Assembly: GCF_916618755.1 (NCBI RefSeq) | Contig: NZ_CAKAKB010000002.1 | Location: 124,001 to 188,000, forward strand | Direction: 5' to 3' | DNA from: Actinotalea sp. Marseille-Q4924 | Lineage (GTDB): Bacteria > Actinomycetota > Actinomycetes > Actinomycetales > Cellulomonadaceae | Length of the DNA stretch: 64,000 nucleotides | Shown here: positions 7,744 to 16,969 of the stretch, piece after piece | Position numbering within the stretch: position 1 is the first letter of the stretch | How the letters are laid out: the number at the start of each line of letters is the position of its first letter | Translations under genes and position numbers: made by a program | The notes under the pieces: generated by a model | What the model was told of the DNA's origin: nothing | The model's input: the letters and a program-made list of their open reading frames with translations, nothing else | The model's database searches: none

Positions 7744-8871
7744 ATGCTGCGTGTCGAGAACCTCGCCAAGGCCTTCCACGACGAGTCGCGGTCGGGGCGC
7801 GTCTTCGCCGTGGACCACATCGACCTCCAGGTCGACGAGGGGGAGTTCTTCACCCTCCTGGGCCCGTCGGGCTGCGGCAAGACCACCACCCTGCGGTGCA
7901 TCGCCGGGCTGGAGAGCCCCGACGCGGGCGAGATCGTCGTCGACGACCGCGTCATGTACTCCGGGACCCGCAAGGTCGCCGTGCCGGCGAACGACCGCAA
8001 CCTCGGCATGGTGTTCCAGAGCTACGCGATCTGGCCGCACATGAACGTGTTCGACAACGTGGCGTTCCCGCTGCGAGTGGGCAAGCGACGCAGGACGTCG
8101 AAGGCGGAGGTCACCGAGCGCGTCGAGCGAGCACTGGCGGTCGTCGAGCTCGACCAGCTCGCGGGTCGGTTCGCGACGAAGCTCTCGGGTGGCCAGCAGC
8201 AGCGGCTCGCGCTCGCACGTGCCCTGGTCATCGAGCCGGCGCTGCTGCTGCTCGACGAGCCGCTGTCGAACCTCGACGCGAAGCTGCGCGAGTCGCTCCG
8301 CTTCGAGCTCAAGCGCCTCCAGCGCGAGCAGGGCATCACGACCGTCTACGTGACGCACGACCAGTCCGAGGCGCTGTCGATGTCGAACAAGGTCGCCGTC
8401 ATGCACGACGGCAAGGTCAGCCAGGTCGGGGACCCGTTCGAGATCTACCTGCACCCGGCCAACGCGTTCGTCGCGGACTTCGTCGGCACCACCAACTTCA
8501 TCGAGGGTGTCGTCGAGCACCGCGACGGGGAGGCCTGGCGGGTCCGCACGCCCGACGGCCACGTGATGGTGGGCAAGGTGGTGGACACGGAGCCCGGGGA
8601 CCGCTGCATGGTCAGCATCCGGCCCGAGCACATCGAGGTCAGCCCCGGGGCCGGGATCGGTCTGAACACCTTCGCGGGCGAGATCCGGACCCGGCTCTTC
8701 ACCGGTGAGGCGATGATGTACCAGGTGCAGCTCGGCTCGGCGCAGCTCAGCTGCCGGACCCCCGCGGCGCTGCGCTACCCGTCGGGCACGCCGGTCAGCG
8801 TCCACCTGCCGACGCGGCACGCGATCGCGCTGCCGTGGACCCAGGACCGCGCCATGGCTGCGGCCTCATGA
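7744..8871 (+). CDS. ABC transporter ATP-binding protein (FbpC/PotA-like)
   Basis: A 375-residue ATPase. Walker A is GPSGCGKTT at ~40, the signature LSGGQQQRLALARAL at ~149, Walker B LLLLDEPLSNLD and the switch VYVTHD. After ~240 residues comes a TOBE-like regulatory domain, typical of FbpC/PotA/MalK ATPases that energise family-1 importers. AAGGAG lies 9 bases before the ATG. It completes the importer with the two preceding genes. No frameshift or missing motif is seen. Confidence 0.92.
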   Translation: MLRVENLAKAFHDESRSGRVFAVDHIDLQVDEGEFFTLLGPSGCGKTTTLRCIAGLESPDAGEIVVDDRVMYSGTRKVAVPANDRNLGMVFQSYAIWPHMNVFDNVAFPLRVGKRRRTSKAEVTERVERALAVVELDQLAGRFATKLSGGQQQRLALARALVIEPALLLLDEPLSNLDAKLRESLRFELKRLQREQGITTVYVTHDQSEALSMSNKVAVMHDGKVSQVGDPFEIYLHPANAFVADFVGTTNFIEGVVEHRDGEAWRVRTPDGHVMVGKVVDTEPGDRCMVSIRPEHIEVSPGAGIGLNTFAGEIRTRLFTGEAMMYQVQLGSAQLSCRTPAALRYPSGTPVSVHLPTRHAIALPWTQDRAMAAAS

Positions 8872-8944
8872 GGTCTGTGCCCCAGCACTGACCCAGCAGC
8901 GCGTCGTCGTGCGCTGTCCGCTCCAGGCAGGTGAGGAGGTGAGG

Positions 8945-10219
8945 GTGAGCGTCCGGAACCGGCTCACAGCCCTGCGCACGCGGATGTTCCGCTCGTTCTC
9001 GCAGCGCAACTACCGCACCTACTTCGCCGGGCACAGCGTCTCCGTCGCGGGGACGTGGATGCAGCGGATCGGTCAGGACTGGCTGCTCCTGGAGCTGACC
9101 GGGAGCCCGCTCGTGCTGGGGATCTCCCTGTTCTGCCAGTTCCTGCCGGTGCTCCTGCTCAGCGCCTGGGGCGGGGTCCTCGTCGACCGGACCGACACGC
9201 GGCGGCTCCTCATGGTCACGCAGGCCCTGCAGGCCGCGCTCGCGGCGACGCTCGCCGTGGTGACGCTCACCGGGGTCGTCACGGTGATGTGGGTCTACGT
9301 GCTCGCCGTCGGCCTCGGCGTGGTGAGCGCGGTGGACGTCCCCGCTCGCCAGACGTTCGTCTCGGAGCTCGTCGACGACGCGGACATCGTCAACGCCCAG
9401 GCCCTGACGGGCGTCATGCACAACCTCGGCCGCCTCCTCGGCCCCGCCGTGGCCGGCGTCCTCATCCTCCTCGTCGGCGTCGGCGTGACCTTCGTCGTCA
9501 ACGCCGTCTCGTTCGTGGCGGTGCTCGTGAGCCTCACCGCGATCGACGTCGGGCGGCTCCACGCCGTGCCGGTCCAGCCGCGCGGGCGCGGCCAGCTGCG
9601 CGAGGGGGTCTCCTACGTGTGGCGGACGCCGGAGCTCCGGGCGACGCTGCTCATCGTCGCGATCGTCTCCTTGCTCGGGCAGAACTTCCGCGTGGTGTTC
9701 CCCGTGCTGGCGTCGGAGACGTTCGACGGCGACGCCGGTACGTACGGCGTCATCACCTCCGCGCTCGGCATCGGCGCGGTCCTCGGGTCGTTCGCCAGCG
9801 CGGCCGCCACCCGTGCCGACTCGTGGCGGTTCCTGTGGACGTGCGTCGGCTTCGGTGCGGCCAACCTCCTCGTCGCGGTCAGCCCGACGCTCGGGATGGC
9901 GCTCGTCGCCGTCGCGCTGCTCGGCGTCACCAACCTCATGCTCAACGTGCTGGGTCGGGCCATCCTCCTGGTGAACACGGTCCCGCAGATGCGCGGACGT
10001 GTGATCGCCCTCCACTCGACGGTGTTCCTCGGCGCGACACCGTTCGGCGGCGTGGCGGTCGGTGCGCTGGTGGAGGTCGGCGGCGCCCGATCGGGGCTGG
10101 TTCTCGCCGCGGTCTCCGCGGTCGTCGTGGCGGCGGCCGCGTTCCCGGCCCTGCGGCGGGTCCGTGCCGCGCGGGAGGAGGCGCCGCGAGCGGTGGCGGC
10201 TGGAGAGACGCCGGCATGA
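8945..10219 (+). CDS. MFS transporter, EntS/MFS_3-like
   Basis: A 424-residue carrier with about 12 membrane segments. GTG 8945 is favoured because GGAGGT sits 4 bases upstream; an in-frame GTG at 8939 overlaps that ribosome site. The start (RSFSQRNYRTYFAGHSVSVAGTWMQ), the loop GVLVDRTDTRRLL and DVPARQTFVSELV are classic for the DUF894/EntS-like MFS branch. It is similar in type to the carrier at 2341 but not a recent duplicate. The substrate is unknown; it lies between the ABC importer and the second cupin, so it may belong to the same regulon. Confidence 0.87.
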   Translation: MSVRNRLTALRTRMFRSFSQRNYRTYFAGHSVSVAGTWMQRIGQDWLLLELTGSPLVLGISLFCQFLPVLLLSAWGGVLVDRTDTRRLLMVTQALQAALAATLAVVTLTGVVTVMWVYVLAVGLGVVSAVDVPARQTFVSELVDDADIVNAQALTGVMHNLGRLLGPAVAGVLILLVGVGVTFVVNAVSFVAVLVSLTAIDVGRLHAVPVQPRGRGQLREGVSYVWRTPELRATLLIVAIVSLLGQNFRVVFPVLASETFDGDAGTYGVITSALGIGAVLGSFASAAATRADSWRFLWTCVGFGAANLLVAVSPTLGMALVAVALLGVTNLMLNVLGRAILLVNTVPQMRGRVIALHSTVFLGATPFGGVAVGALVEVGGARSGLVLAAVSAVVVAAAAFPALRRVRAAREEAPRAVAAGETPA

Positions 10220-10228
10220 CCTTCGCAG

Positions 10229-10254
10229 CCCAGGCGTGAACCAAACGGCCTGGG
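10229..10254. terminator. Weak hairpin, possible terminator
   Basis: CCCAGGC and GCCTGGG form a 7-bp stem with a 12-base loop 10 bases after the MFS stop and just upstream of the next promoter. There is no T-run. Confidence 0.3.
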
Positions 10255-10273
10255 TCCTCAGGCTCCGGAGACC

Positions 10274-10301
10274 TTGACCCGTAGATTGTATTCAGTATCA
10301 T
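10274..10301 (+). promoter_or_regulatory. Strong promoter with G[T/G]AT-N5-AT[A/C]C operator over the -10 box
   Basis: TTGACC (10274-10279), a 16-base spacer and TATCAT (10296-10301) form a good vegetative promoter. GTATTCAGTATCA (10288-10300) overlaps the -10. The arrangement is base-for-base parallel to the promoter at 15274. The cupin ATG at 10390 lies ~80 bases downstream; an in-frame ATG at 10306 falls at the predicted transcription start and is unlikely to be used. Confidence 0.65.
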
Positions 10302-10389
10302 CAACATGTTGGTAAGCACGCGACCCCGTCGGCGTCGAGGGCGACGCCACGCCTCGTCGGGCGCGGCCGAGTGGAAAGAGGACCAACCC

Positions 10390-10926
10390 ATGACAGACCT
10401 GACCCCCGTTGTGAAGGGCGCACCGGACATCTCCGAGGTCGAGAAGCGGGACCAGCCGCTGAGCACGGCCTACAACAGCGAGATGGGCCCGCGCGAGTCC
10501 TGGAACAAGAAGAACCCGCCGACCGAGGCGGTCATCATCAAGAACCTCAAGACGACGGAGCTCACGCCCCGCGAGTACCGCAACACGAAGGCGCGCTTCT
10601 ACCGCCTCGGCCACGACGTCCGCCTGCAGCCGCACCTGAGCGAGCTGCCCCCGCTGGGCGCCTCGGTCAACCACCGCCACACCACCGAGGCGGTCATCTA
10701 CATCGTCTCCGGCGTCGGGCACTCCGTCATCAGCTGGGACGGCGAGAACGAGCACCGGATCGACTGGGAAGAGGGCGACATGTTCAGCTTCCCGGTCTGG
10801 ATGTGGCACCAGCACTTCAACGACAGCGAGACGGAGTCCTGCCGCTACCTGGCCATCCAGGACACCTTCGCGATCAAGGCGCTCGGACTGCACGCGATCG
10901 AGCGGTTCCCCGAGAACAAGGCCTGA
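10390..10926 (+). CDS. Cupin-domain protein, relative of the 1498-2133 cupin
   Basis: A 178-residue single-domain cupin. The ATG at 10390 has AAAGAGG 7 bases upstream and follows a clear promoter. Motif 1 is NHRHTTEAVIYIVSG and motif 2 GDMFSFPVWMWHQHFN, supplying His, His, Glu and His for a metal. A Trp-rich second motif and EAVIYIVSGVGHS show kinship to the first cupin, but the His-rich tail is absent. Such proteins are often annotated as gentisate-dioxygenase-like; a single small cupin could equally be an isomerase or a binding subunit. It is probably co-transcribed with tctC 42 bases later, linking it to carboxylate uptake. Confidence 0.87.
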   Translation: MTDLTPVVKGAPDISEVEKRDQPLSTAYNSEMGPRESWNKKNPPTEAVIIKNLKTTELTPREYRNTKARFYRLGHDVRLQPHLSELPPLGASVNHRHTTEAVIYIVSGVGHSVISWDGENEHRIDWEEGDMFSFPVWMWHQHFNDSETESCRYLAIQDTFAIKALGLHAIERFPENKA

Positions 10927-10968
10927 CACCCACCCACTGGTCCGCACTGCGATCGAAGCGAGGACGGC

Positions 10969-12054
10969 ATGCGTACACACAACACCAGGCGGCGAGCCCT
11001 CATGGGCGTCACCGCTGCTGCAGCGGCGATGACGCTCGCGGCATGCACATCCGGTGACGGGGGCGGACTGGGGGACGAGCCGGAGGAGACTGCGGCAGGG
11101 GGCGGTGAGACTGCGGCGCCCACGGAGGAGGCCGACGCCTGCGCCGCCCTCGACGGCGAGACGGTCACCATGGTCGTGCCGTACAACCCCGGCGGAGGCT
11201 TCGACACGTTCGTCCGGACCCTTGAGCCGCACCTCGAGGAGCAGCTTGAGGGCGTCCAGGTGAACGTCGAGAACCGGCCCGGTGGCGGCGGGCTCGTCGG
11301 AGCCAACTCGGTGTTCCAGAGCAGCCCGGACGACCTGACGATCGGGCTGATCAACTACCCGGGTGCGGTGTTCGCCGAGATCACCGAGCAGGAGGGTGCG
11401 ACCTTCGACAACTCCGAGTGGACCGTCCTCGGACGGCTGGCGGCCCTGCCGCCTCTCGTATACACGGGGGCTGACACCGGGCTGACCGACTTCGAATCCA
11501 TCCTCTCGGCCGAGGAGCCGGTCACGTTCGGCATCGGCGGCGTCGGCTCCGACGCCTACTACGTCGCCGTCGTGCTCTCGGAGGTCTTCGGCTTCCCGAA
11601 CGAGATCATCGGTGGGTACCCCGGTAGCTCCGAGGCCGACGCGGCGCTCATCGTCGGCGAGGTCGACGCGTCGATCAACTCCGGTGCCGTCGCGGTGCAG
11701 ACGGTGGAGAACTCCGGCGCCAACCCCGTCGTCGCTGTGAGCACCGAGCCTCTCGCCGAGCTTCCAGACGTGCCCCTGATCACCGACTTCGACTCGGACC
11801 AGCCGGACGTCCTCTCGGCGCTCGCCTCCATGTCGGACCTCGAGCGCATCGTCGTCGGCCCGCCCGGCATGGACGAGGGGGTCACGGAGTGCCTCGCCGG
11901 CGCGATCTACGCGGCCGCGACGGAGACCTCTTACGGCGAGGAGATGGAGGCCGCCGGGTCCCCGGCGGACCCGCTGCCGCGCGAGGAGACCGTGCAGCTG
12001 CTCGAGGAGGTCACCGGCTCCCTGGACGCGCTGCGCGAGCTGCTCCAGAGCTGA
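10969..12054 (+). CDS. tctC: Tripartite tricarboxylate transporter substrate-binding protein
   Basis: A 361-residue secreted lipoprotein. A twin-arginine-like start (TRRRALMG), a hydrophobic core and the lipobox LAAC at ~26 are followed by an acidic Gly/Glu linker. The mature part has the TctC/Bug hallmarks: VTMVVPYNPGGGFDT, VENRPGGGGLVGAN and FGIGGVGSDAYY. The family captures di/tricarboxylates and other organic acids for the TctAB membrane pair, found here at 15419-17517. The gene order is split: a GMC oxidoreductase and an aldehyde dehydrogenase lie between tctC and tctA, suggesting these enzymes act on the imported compound. A terminator follows at 12063. Confidence 0.92.
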   Translation: MRTHNTRRRALMGVTAAAAAMTLAACTSGDGGGLGDEPEETAAGGGETAAPTEEADACAALDGETVTMVVPYNPGGGFDTFVRTLEPHLEEQLEGVQVNVENRPGGGGLVGANSVFQSSPDDLTIGLINYPGAVFAEITEQEGATFDNSEWTVLGRLAALPPLVYTGADTGLTDFESILSAEEPVTFGIGGVGSDAYYVAVVLSEVFGFPNEIIGGYPGSSEADAALIVGEVDASINSGAVAVQTVENSGANPVVAVSTEPLAELPDVPLITDFDSDQPDVLSALASMSDLERIVVGPPGMDEGVTECLAGAIYAAATETSYGEEMEAAGSPADPLPREETVQLLEEVTGSLDALRELLQS

Positions 12055-12062
12055 GGGCCCAC

Positions 12063-12102
12063 CGAGGGGTGCGGGGGTCGAACGCGACCCTCGCACCCCT
12101 CG
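12063..12102. terminator. Rho-independent-type hairpin after tctC
   Basis: An 18-bp stem (one G-T wobble) with loop AACG, 8 bases after the tctC stop. There is no strong T-run, as is usual in actinobacteria. Confidence 0.7.
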
Positions 12103-12163
12103 TCGCGCCGGGTGATGGCGTCCCGGGGCGTGCAGCAGGTGTCCGTACGGAAGGAGGAGGACG

Positions 12164-13672
12164 GTGCACCAGTCGTACGACGTGATCGTCGTGGGCGGAG
12201 GGTCGGCGGGGTGCGCCGCTGCGGCGCGCCTCTCACAGGACGCTGGCTGTCGTGTCCTCCTCCTGGAGGCGGGTCCGGACCCGTCGCCGCTGCCCGACGT
12301 GGTCGCCCTGACGTCGATGCAGCACCAGCTGCACGAGTCGCCGTACGTGCTGCACTACCCGACGCCGCGACCGGACGGCAGCGAGATGTCGTCCCTCTCG
12401 GGCCGGATCATGGGTGGCGGCTCGTCGGTCAACCAGGCGTCCGTGGTGCGACCCCCGCGTGCGGACATGGACCTCTGGGCCGCGCTCGGCAACGATGCGT
12501 GGTCGTACGACGCCGTCCTCCCGGTCATGCGGCGCATCGAGGCGGACCAGGACTACCCGGACAGCCCCTTCCACGGTGCGGACGGGCCGCTGTACGTCAA
12601 GCGGCCATGGACGCTCGACATGCCGGCATCGGAGCCGCTCGCGGCCCTCGTCGAGCGTGCCCTCGGCATGGGGCTGCCGGCGTGCCCGGACATCAACGGC
12701 CCCGAGCCGCTGGGTGTGTGCCCGTCCCCCTATTCGATCAAGGAAGGCCAGCGGCAGTCGAGCACGGTCGCCTACCTCGACCCGGCCCGTGGGCGGGCCA
12801 ACCTGACCGTTGTCGCGGAGGCGCCCGTGCACCGCCTCACGCTCGAGGGCGGTCGCGTCACAGGGGTCGTCCACGCGAAGAACGGCCGCGAGCACGTGGT
12901 CGCCGGCGACCGCGTCGTCCTGTGTGCCGGTGTCTTCCACTCGCCGCAGATCCTGCAGCTCTCGGGCGTCGGGCCCGAGGCCGAGCTGCGGCGGATCGGG
13001 ATCCCGACCGCCCACGCCCTGGAGGGCGTGGGCGGGAACTACCAGGACCACCCCGTGGTCCAGATGACCTTCGCCGGGGGGTTGTCACGGCAGCCGTTCG
13101 ACTGGATGGCGACCCGGCTGAAGCTCCTCGTCAAGAGTGATCCCGGACTCGCGGCGGGCGACCTTCACCTCATGCTCGGGCCGCCGCAGCCGGGGCCGGA
13201 CGGGGCGCCGCTCGTCTCCATGACCGTGCGTCTGCTGCAGCAGCGCAACCGTGGTCGCGTCCGGCTCGCCTCGGACGACCCGAGGGCCCTGCCCCACGTG
13301 GATGCGCGGTTGCTGCTGGACCCCGGTGACGTGGCGGCGGTGCGGGCAGGTATGGGCTTCGTGCACGAGCTGACGCAGCACCCCAGCCTGGCCCCCTTCG
13401 TGGGAGCGCCGGTCGAGCCGACGTCACCGGTGGCGTGGACGCAGCACGCCGTCGGCACGTACGACACCTACCACCACGGGGTCGGCACCTGCATGATGGG
13501 CCAGGGCTCCGACCCCCTGGCCGTCGTCGACCAGCACCTCCGGGTCCACGGGATCGAGAACCTCTGGGTCGGTGACGCGTCGATCATGCCCACCATCACC
13601 CGCGCCAGCACGAACTTCACCGCGGTGATCATCGGGGAGCGAGTGGCCGAGTTCGTCGAGGCCGCCGCATGA
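12164..13672 (+). CDS. GMC-family FAD-dependent oxidoreductase (alcohol/choline dehydrogenase-like)
   Basis: A 502-residue flavoprotein. The GTG at 12164 follows AAGGAGGAGG. The ADP-binding fold is at the N-terminus (DVIVVGGGSAGCAAAARL, with LLLEAG at ~35), the second GMC signature occurs at FHSPQILQLSGVGP (~260), and the C-terminus has YHHGVGTCMMG and NLWVGDASIMP plus TRASTNFTA, supplying the active-site His/Asn pair. GMC enzymes oxidise alcohols to aldehydes. Here the next gene is an aldehyde dehydrogenase, so the pair probably converts an alcohol group to a carboxylate. The substrate is not evident. Confidence 0.9.
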   Translation: MHQSYDVIVVGGGSAGCAAAARLSQDAGCRVLLLEAGPDPSPLPDVVALTSMQHQLHESPYVLHYPTPRPDGSEMSSLSGRIMGGGSSVNQASVVRPPRADMDLWAALGNDAWSYDAVLPVMRRIEADQDYPDSPFHGADGPLYVKRPWTLDMPASEPLAALVERALGMGLPACPDINGPEPLGVCPSPYSIKEGQRQSSTVAYLDPARGRANLTVVAEAPVHRLTLEGGRVTGVVHAKNGREHVVAGDRVVLCAGVFHSPQILQLSGVGPEAELRRIGIPTAHALEGVGGNYQDHPVVQMTFAGGLSRQPFDWMATRLKLLVKSDPGLAAGDLHLMLGPPQPGPDGAPLVSMTVRLLQQRNRGRVRLASDDPRALPHVDARLLLDPGDVAAVRAGMGFVHELTQHPSLAPFVGAPVEPTSPVAWTQHAVGTYDTYHHGVGTCMMGQGSDPLAVVDQHLRVHGIENLWVGDASIMPTITRASTNFTAVIIGERVAEFVEAAA

Positions 13673-13775
13673 TCTCGCGACGTTGCCGGCGTGCCGGCCG
13701 CGGCAAACCACGCGGGTGGACGGCCCGAACGCACCGAAGGCGACGAAGGCGACAGGGAGAAGGGATGGTGGAGTG

Positions 13776-15239
13776 ATGCTGGTGCCGTCCGAGGTGATCG
13801 GCAGGCTTGCCGACGCCCGCATGCTCATCGGAGGAGAGTGGCGGTCGAGCAGCAGTGGGGCGGTGCTCCCGAGCGTCGACCCTTCGACCGAGAAGGAGAT
13901 CGCGCGGATCCCCGACGCGACGGACGCCGATGTCGACGACGCGGTCCACGCCGCCCACGACGCGCTCGCCGCGTGGCGGGCGATGTCGCCGTCCCAGCGT
14001 GGTGATCGTGTCCGGCGGCTCGCCGACGTGCTCGAGCGACACGAGGACGAGCTGGCGATGATCGACTCCGTCGACTCGGGCAACCCGTTGACCGCCATGC
14101 GCGACGACGTGCGAGGTGGTGTCCGCGAGCTGCGGCTCTTCGCCGGTCTCGTCTCCGAGATCAAGGGCTCATCGGTGCTGGACGGAGCGGACCGGTTCTC
14201 GTACGAGCTCCGTGAGCCGTACGGCGTGGTCGGTCGGATCGTGGCGTTCAACCACCCTCTGAAGTTCGCAGCAGGGAAGACGGCCGCGGCTCTCGTGGCG
14301 GGGAACACCGTCGTCGTCAAGCCGTCGGAGCACACCTCGCTGTCGGCGATCCGCCTCGGCCAGCTCGCCGAGGGCATCCTGCCGCCGGGCGTGTTCAACG
14401 TGGTGACGGGGCGCGGCCCTGGAGCCGGTGCGGCGATCGCCGCCCACCCGGCAGTCCCGCGGGTCGCCTTCACCGGGGGCGTGCCGGCCGGGCGGGCCGT
14501 CCTGCGCGCCGGTGCCGAGACCATCAAGCACGTGACGCTGGAGCTCGGCGGGAAGAACCCGATGATCGTCTTCCCGGACGCCGACCCGAGGCGGGCGGCT
14601 GCGGCGGCGGTCAAGGGCATGAACTTCGCGCGCTCGCAGGGTCAGTCGTGCCAGTCCAACTCACGGGTGTTCGTACACAGGGACATCAGCGCCGCGTTCA
14701 CGGCGGAGGTCGTGGCCCTCGTTGAGCGGTTCACCGTCGGTGACCCTCTCGAGCCGGGGACGGACCTTGGCCCCCTCACCTACCGGGAGCACTACGAGAG
14801 GGTCATGGGTTACGTCGACGTGGGCCGCCGGGAAGGGGCGACGCTCCTCGCCGGCGGCGAGCGGGTGGCCCGTCCGGGCTTCTTCGTCCCGCCCACGGTC
14901 TTCGGCGACGTGGACCCGGGCATGACGATCGCACGGGAGGAGATCTTCGGGCCCGTCCTGTCACTCATCACATGGGACGACGAGGAGGCCGTGGTCGCCC
15001 AGGCGAACGACACCTCCTTCGGTCTCACGGCCAACATCTGGACCGGGGACCTCGTGAACGCCCACAGAACCGCTCATCGCATCCAGGCGGGGTATGTGTG
15101 GATCAACGGGTCCGGCCGCCGTGTACCCGGCACGCCGTTCGGTGGGTACAAGCAGAGCGGGCTCGGCAAGGAGAGCAGCCTCGAGGAGATCCTCTCCTAC
15201 TGCCAGCACAAGGTCATCGCCGTGAGTCTTCAGGACTGA
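13776..15239 (+). CDS. Aldehyde dehydrogenase (NAD(P)-dependent)
   Basis: A 487-residue enzyme of the ALDH superfamily, full length. Conserved elements are the cofactor region (VGRIVAFNHPL with the oxyanion Asn, VVKPSEHTS), the general base ELGGKNPMIVF (~258), catalytic Cys in SQGQSCQSN (~291), and EEIFGPVLS near 390. ATG 13776 is chosen; GTG 13773 immediately before is also possible. It follows the GMC oxidoreductase by ~100 bases and precedes the tctAB promoter. Role: oxidation of the aldehyde released by the GMC enzyme, by inference from adjacency. Confidence 0.9.
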   Translation: MLVPSEVIGRLADARMLIGGEWRSSSSGAVLPSVDPSTEKEIARIPDATDADVDDAVHAAHDALAAWRAMSPSQRGDRVRRLADVLERHEDELAMIDSVDSGNPLTAMRDDVRGGVRELRLFAGLVSEIKGSSVLDGADRFSYELREPYGVVGRIVAFNHPLKFAAGKTAAALVAGNTVVVKPSEHTSLSAIRLGQLAEGILPPGVFNVVTGRGPGAGAAIAAHPAVPRVAFTGGVPAGRAVLRAGAETIKHVTLELGGKNPMIVFPDADPRRAAAAAVKGMNFARSQGQSCQSNSRVFVHRDISAAFTAEVVALVERFTVGDPLEPGTDLGPLTYREHYERVMGYVDVGRREGATLLAGGERVARPGFFVPPTVFGDVDPGMTIAREEIFGPVLSLITWDDEEAVVAQANDTSFGLTANIWTGDLVNAHRTAHRIQAGYVWINGSGRRVPGTPFGGYKQSGLGKESSLEEILSYCQHKVIAVSLQD

Positions 15240-15273
15240 GGCCGGAGGATCGGACCGCAAGCCCCGCGAGCCG

Positions 15274-15301
15274 TTGACCAGCAAAGTGTATTTAGTATAC
15301 T
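15274..15301 (+). promoter_or_regulatory. Strong promoter with near-perfect operator palindrome, tctAB
   Basis: TTGACC (15274-15279), a 16-base spacer and TATACT (15296-15301) make a near-consensus promoter. GTATTTAGTATAC (15288-15300) is GTAT-N5-ATAC and covers most of the -10, so a bound protein would block RNA polymerase. Layout and several flanking bases match the promoter at 10274. Confidence 0.72.
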
Positions 15302-15418
15302 CAGGGCGCCGGAGGATGTGACGCCTGTCACCACCTCGGCACGACGACGGCGTCGCTGCTCCTTCGGGCCAACCCCGGCTGCGGATGACGCCGCTCCTCA
15401 TCCACCTGGAGTCGCTCG

Positions 15419-16969
15419 ATGGGTCAGTCGGTTCTCGACGGGTTGCTGCTGCTGCTGCAGCCGGTGTCGCTGCTGTACCTCACCGTGGGCATGGCCATCG
15501 GTCTGGTCATCGGCTTCCTGCCCGGCCTGGGGGGTCTGGCCACCCTGGCCCTCCTCACGCCACTGATCATCGGCATGGACCCGGCCCAGGGCCTCGCGTT
15601 CATCCTCGGCGCGTACGGTGCCGTGTCCTTCGGTGGTTCGATCACCGCGATCCTGTTCGGCGTCCCCGGTACCGGGGAGCAGGTCGTGACGACCTTCGAC
15701 GGCTACCCCATGGCCCGCCAGGGTCGCGCCGGCCGGGCGCTCGGCGTCTCGGCGGCCGCGAGCGCCTTCGGCGGGCTGTTCGGCGTCGTCGTCCTCATCC
15801 TCGCCATCCCCATCGCCCTGCAGCTCATGACCTACATCCGGTCGCCCGAGGTCTTCATGCTCGGGATCCTCGGCATCCTCGTCATCGGGATCAGCGACGC
15901 GGACACGCGGCTCAAGGGCGTCATATCCGGCGTGCTGGGCCTCATGCTCTCGTTCATCGGCCTGGACCCGATCACCGGCATCAGCCGGATGACGTTCGGC
16001 AACCTCGAACTCATGGACGGCCTGAGCATCACCGCGATCACCATGGGCCTGTTCGCGGTCTCCGAGATGTACGCGATCTACACCCGAGGCGTCGCCATCG
16101 CGGGGAACGCACCCGCCTCCCGGTCGAAGGAGAGGGGTTCCCGGGTCGTCGACGGCGTCATGGACGGGGTGCGCAACTGGCGGACCGTGCTGCAGAGCGG
16201 CTCGATCGGCGCGGTCTCCGGGGTCGTCCCCGGCGTCGGGGGGACCCTCGGCATGTTCGGCGCCTACGCCCTGGCGAAGCGGTCCTCGAAGGACCCGGAG
16301 TCCTTCGGCAAGGGCAACCCCGTCGGCGTCCTGGCCCCCGAGGCGGCCAACAACGCGAAGGAGGGAGGCTCGTTCGTCCCGACGCTGTCCTTCGGCATCC
16401 CGGGGTCCTCCGGCATGGCCCTCGTGATCGTGATCCTGCTGATCCTGGGATTCGTACCGGGCCCTGACATGATCAACAACCACCTGGACATCGTGTTCCT
16501 CATCGCCTGGGTCATGGCCCTGAGCAACATCCTCTGCAGCGTCATGGGCCTCGCGCTCGCCCCTACCCTCGCGAAGCTCGCGTTCGTGCGTCCCCAGCTG
16601 CTGGCGCCGGCCCTCATCGCGATCGCCCTCCTGGGCAGCTTCATCGACTCCCGGATGCCCCTGGGCATCGTCGTCGCACTGATCTTCGGCGTCGTCGGCT
16701 ATATCTTCAAGGCGACCGGCTACTCCGCGGCCGGTGTGACCCTCGGGTTCGTCCTCGGGCCGCTCATCGACCAGAACCTCGGTCTCTCGCTGCAGGTCTT
16801 CGGGCCGTCGTTCCTGCTGCGCCCGATCCCGATCGTCCTCATCGTCCTCGTCGTCCTCGTGGCCGTCTGGCCGAAGGTCAAGGACGCCGTCCGCCGCCGC
16901 CGCAGCGGGTCGACCTCCGGTGGCGCCGGGACCGACAGGCCCAGCGTGAGCCGGGAGGTGACGCGATGA
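15419..16969 (+). CDS. tctA: Tripartite tricarboxylate transporter large membrane subunit
   Basis: A 516-residue membrane protein with about 12 segments. The family signature is clear: GFLPGLGGLATLALLTPL near residue 40, then GAYGAVSFGGSITAILFGVPG and GYPMARQGRAGRALG. A second Gly-rich copy occurs at GVVPGVGGTLGMFGAYALA (~260), as expected for TctA. GGAG lies 7 bases before ATG 15419. It overlaps tctB by 4 bases (ATGA). Together with TctC (10969) it forms a secondary, proton/sodium-driven carboxylate importer. Confidence 0.93.
   Translation: MGQSVLDGLLLLLQPVSLLYLTVGMAIGLVIGFLPGLGGLATLALLTPLIIGMDPAQGLAFILGAYGAVSFGGSITAILFGVPGTGEQVVTTFDGYPMARQGRAGRALGVSAAASAFGGLFGVVVLILAIPIALQLMTYIRSPEVFMLGILGILVIGISDADTRLKGVISGVLGLMLSFIGLDPITGISRMTFGNLELMDGLSITAITMGLFAVSEMYAIYTRGVAIAGNAPASRSKERGSRVVDGVMDGVRNWRTVLQSGSIGAVSGVVPGVGGTLGMFGAYALAKRSSKDPESFGKGNPVGVLAPEAANNAKEGGSFVPTLSFGIPGSSGMALVIVILLILGFVPGPDMINNHLDIVFLIAWVMALSNILCSVMGLALAPTLAKLAFVRPQLLAPALIAIALLGSFIDSRMPLGIVVALIFGVVGYIFKATGYSAAGVTLGFVLGPLIDQNLGLSLQVFGPSFLLRPIPIVLIVLVVLVAVWPKVKDAVRRRRSGSTSGGAGTDRPSVSREVTR

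Noticed and set aside
5931-8009. Long minus-strand open frame (692 codons) opposite the ABC operon, and similar long antisense frames elsewhere (e.g. 42276-45737 plus, 38749-41202 plus)
   Set aside because: They lie antisense to genes with complete motifs, have Arg/Gly/Ala-dominated composition and no domain or ribosome site. They are GC-driven shadows.
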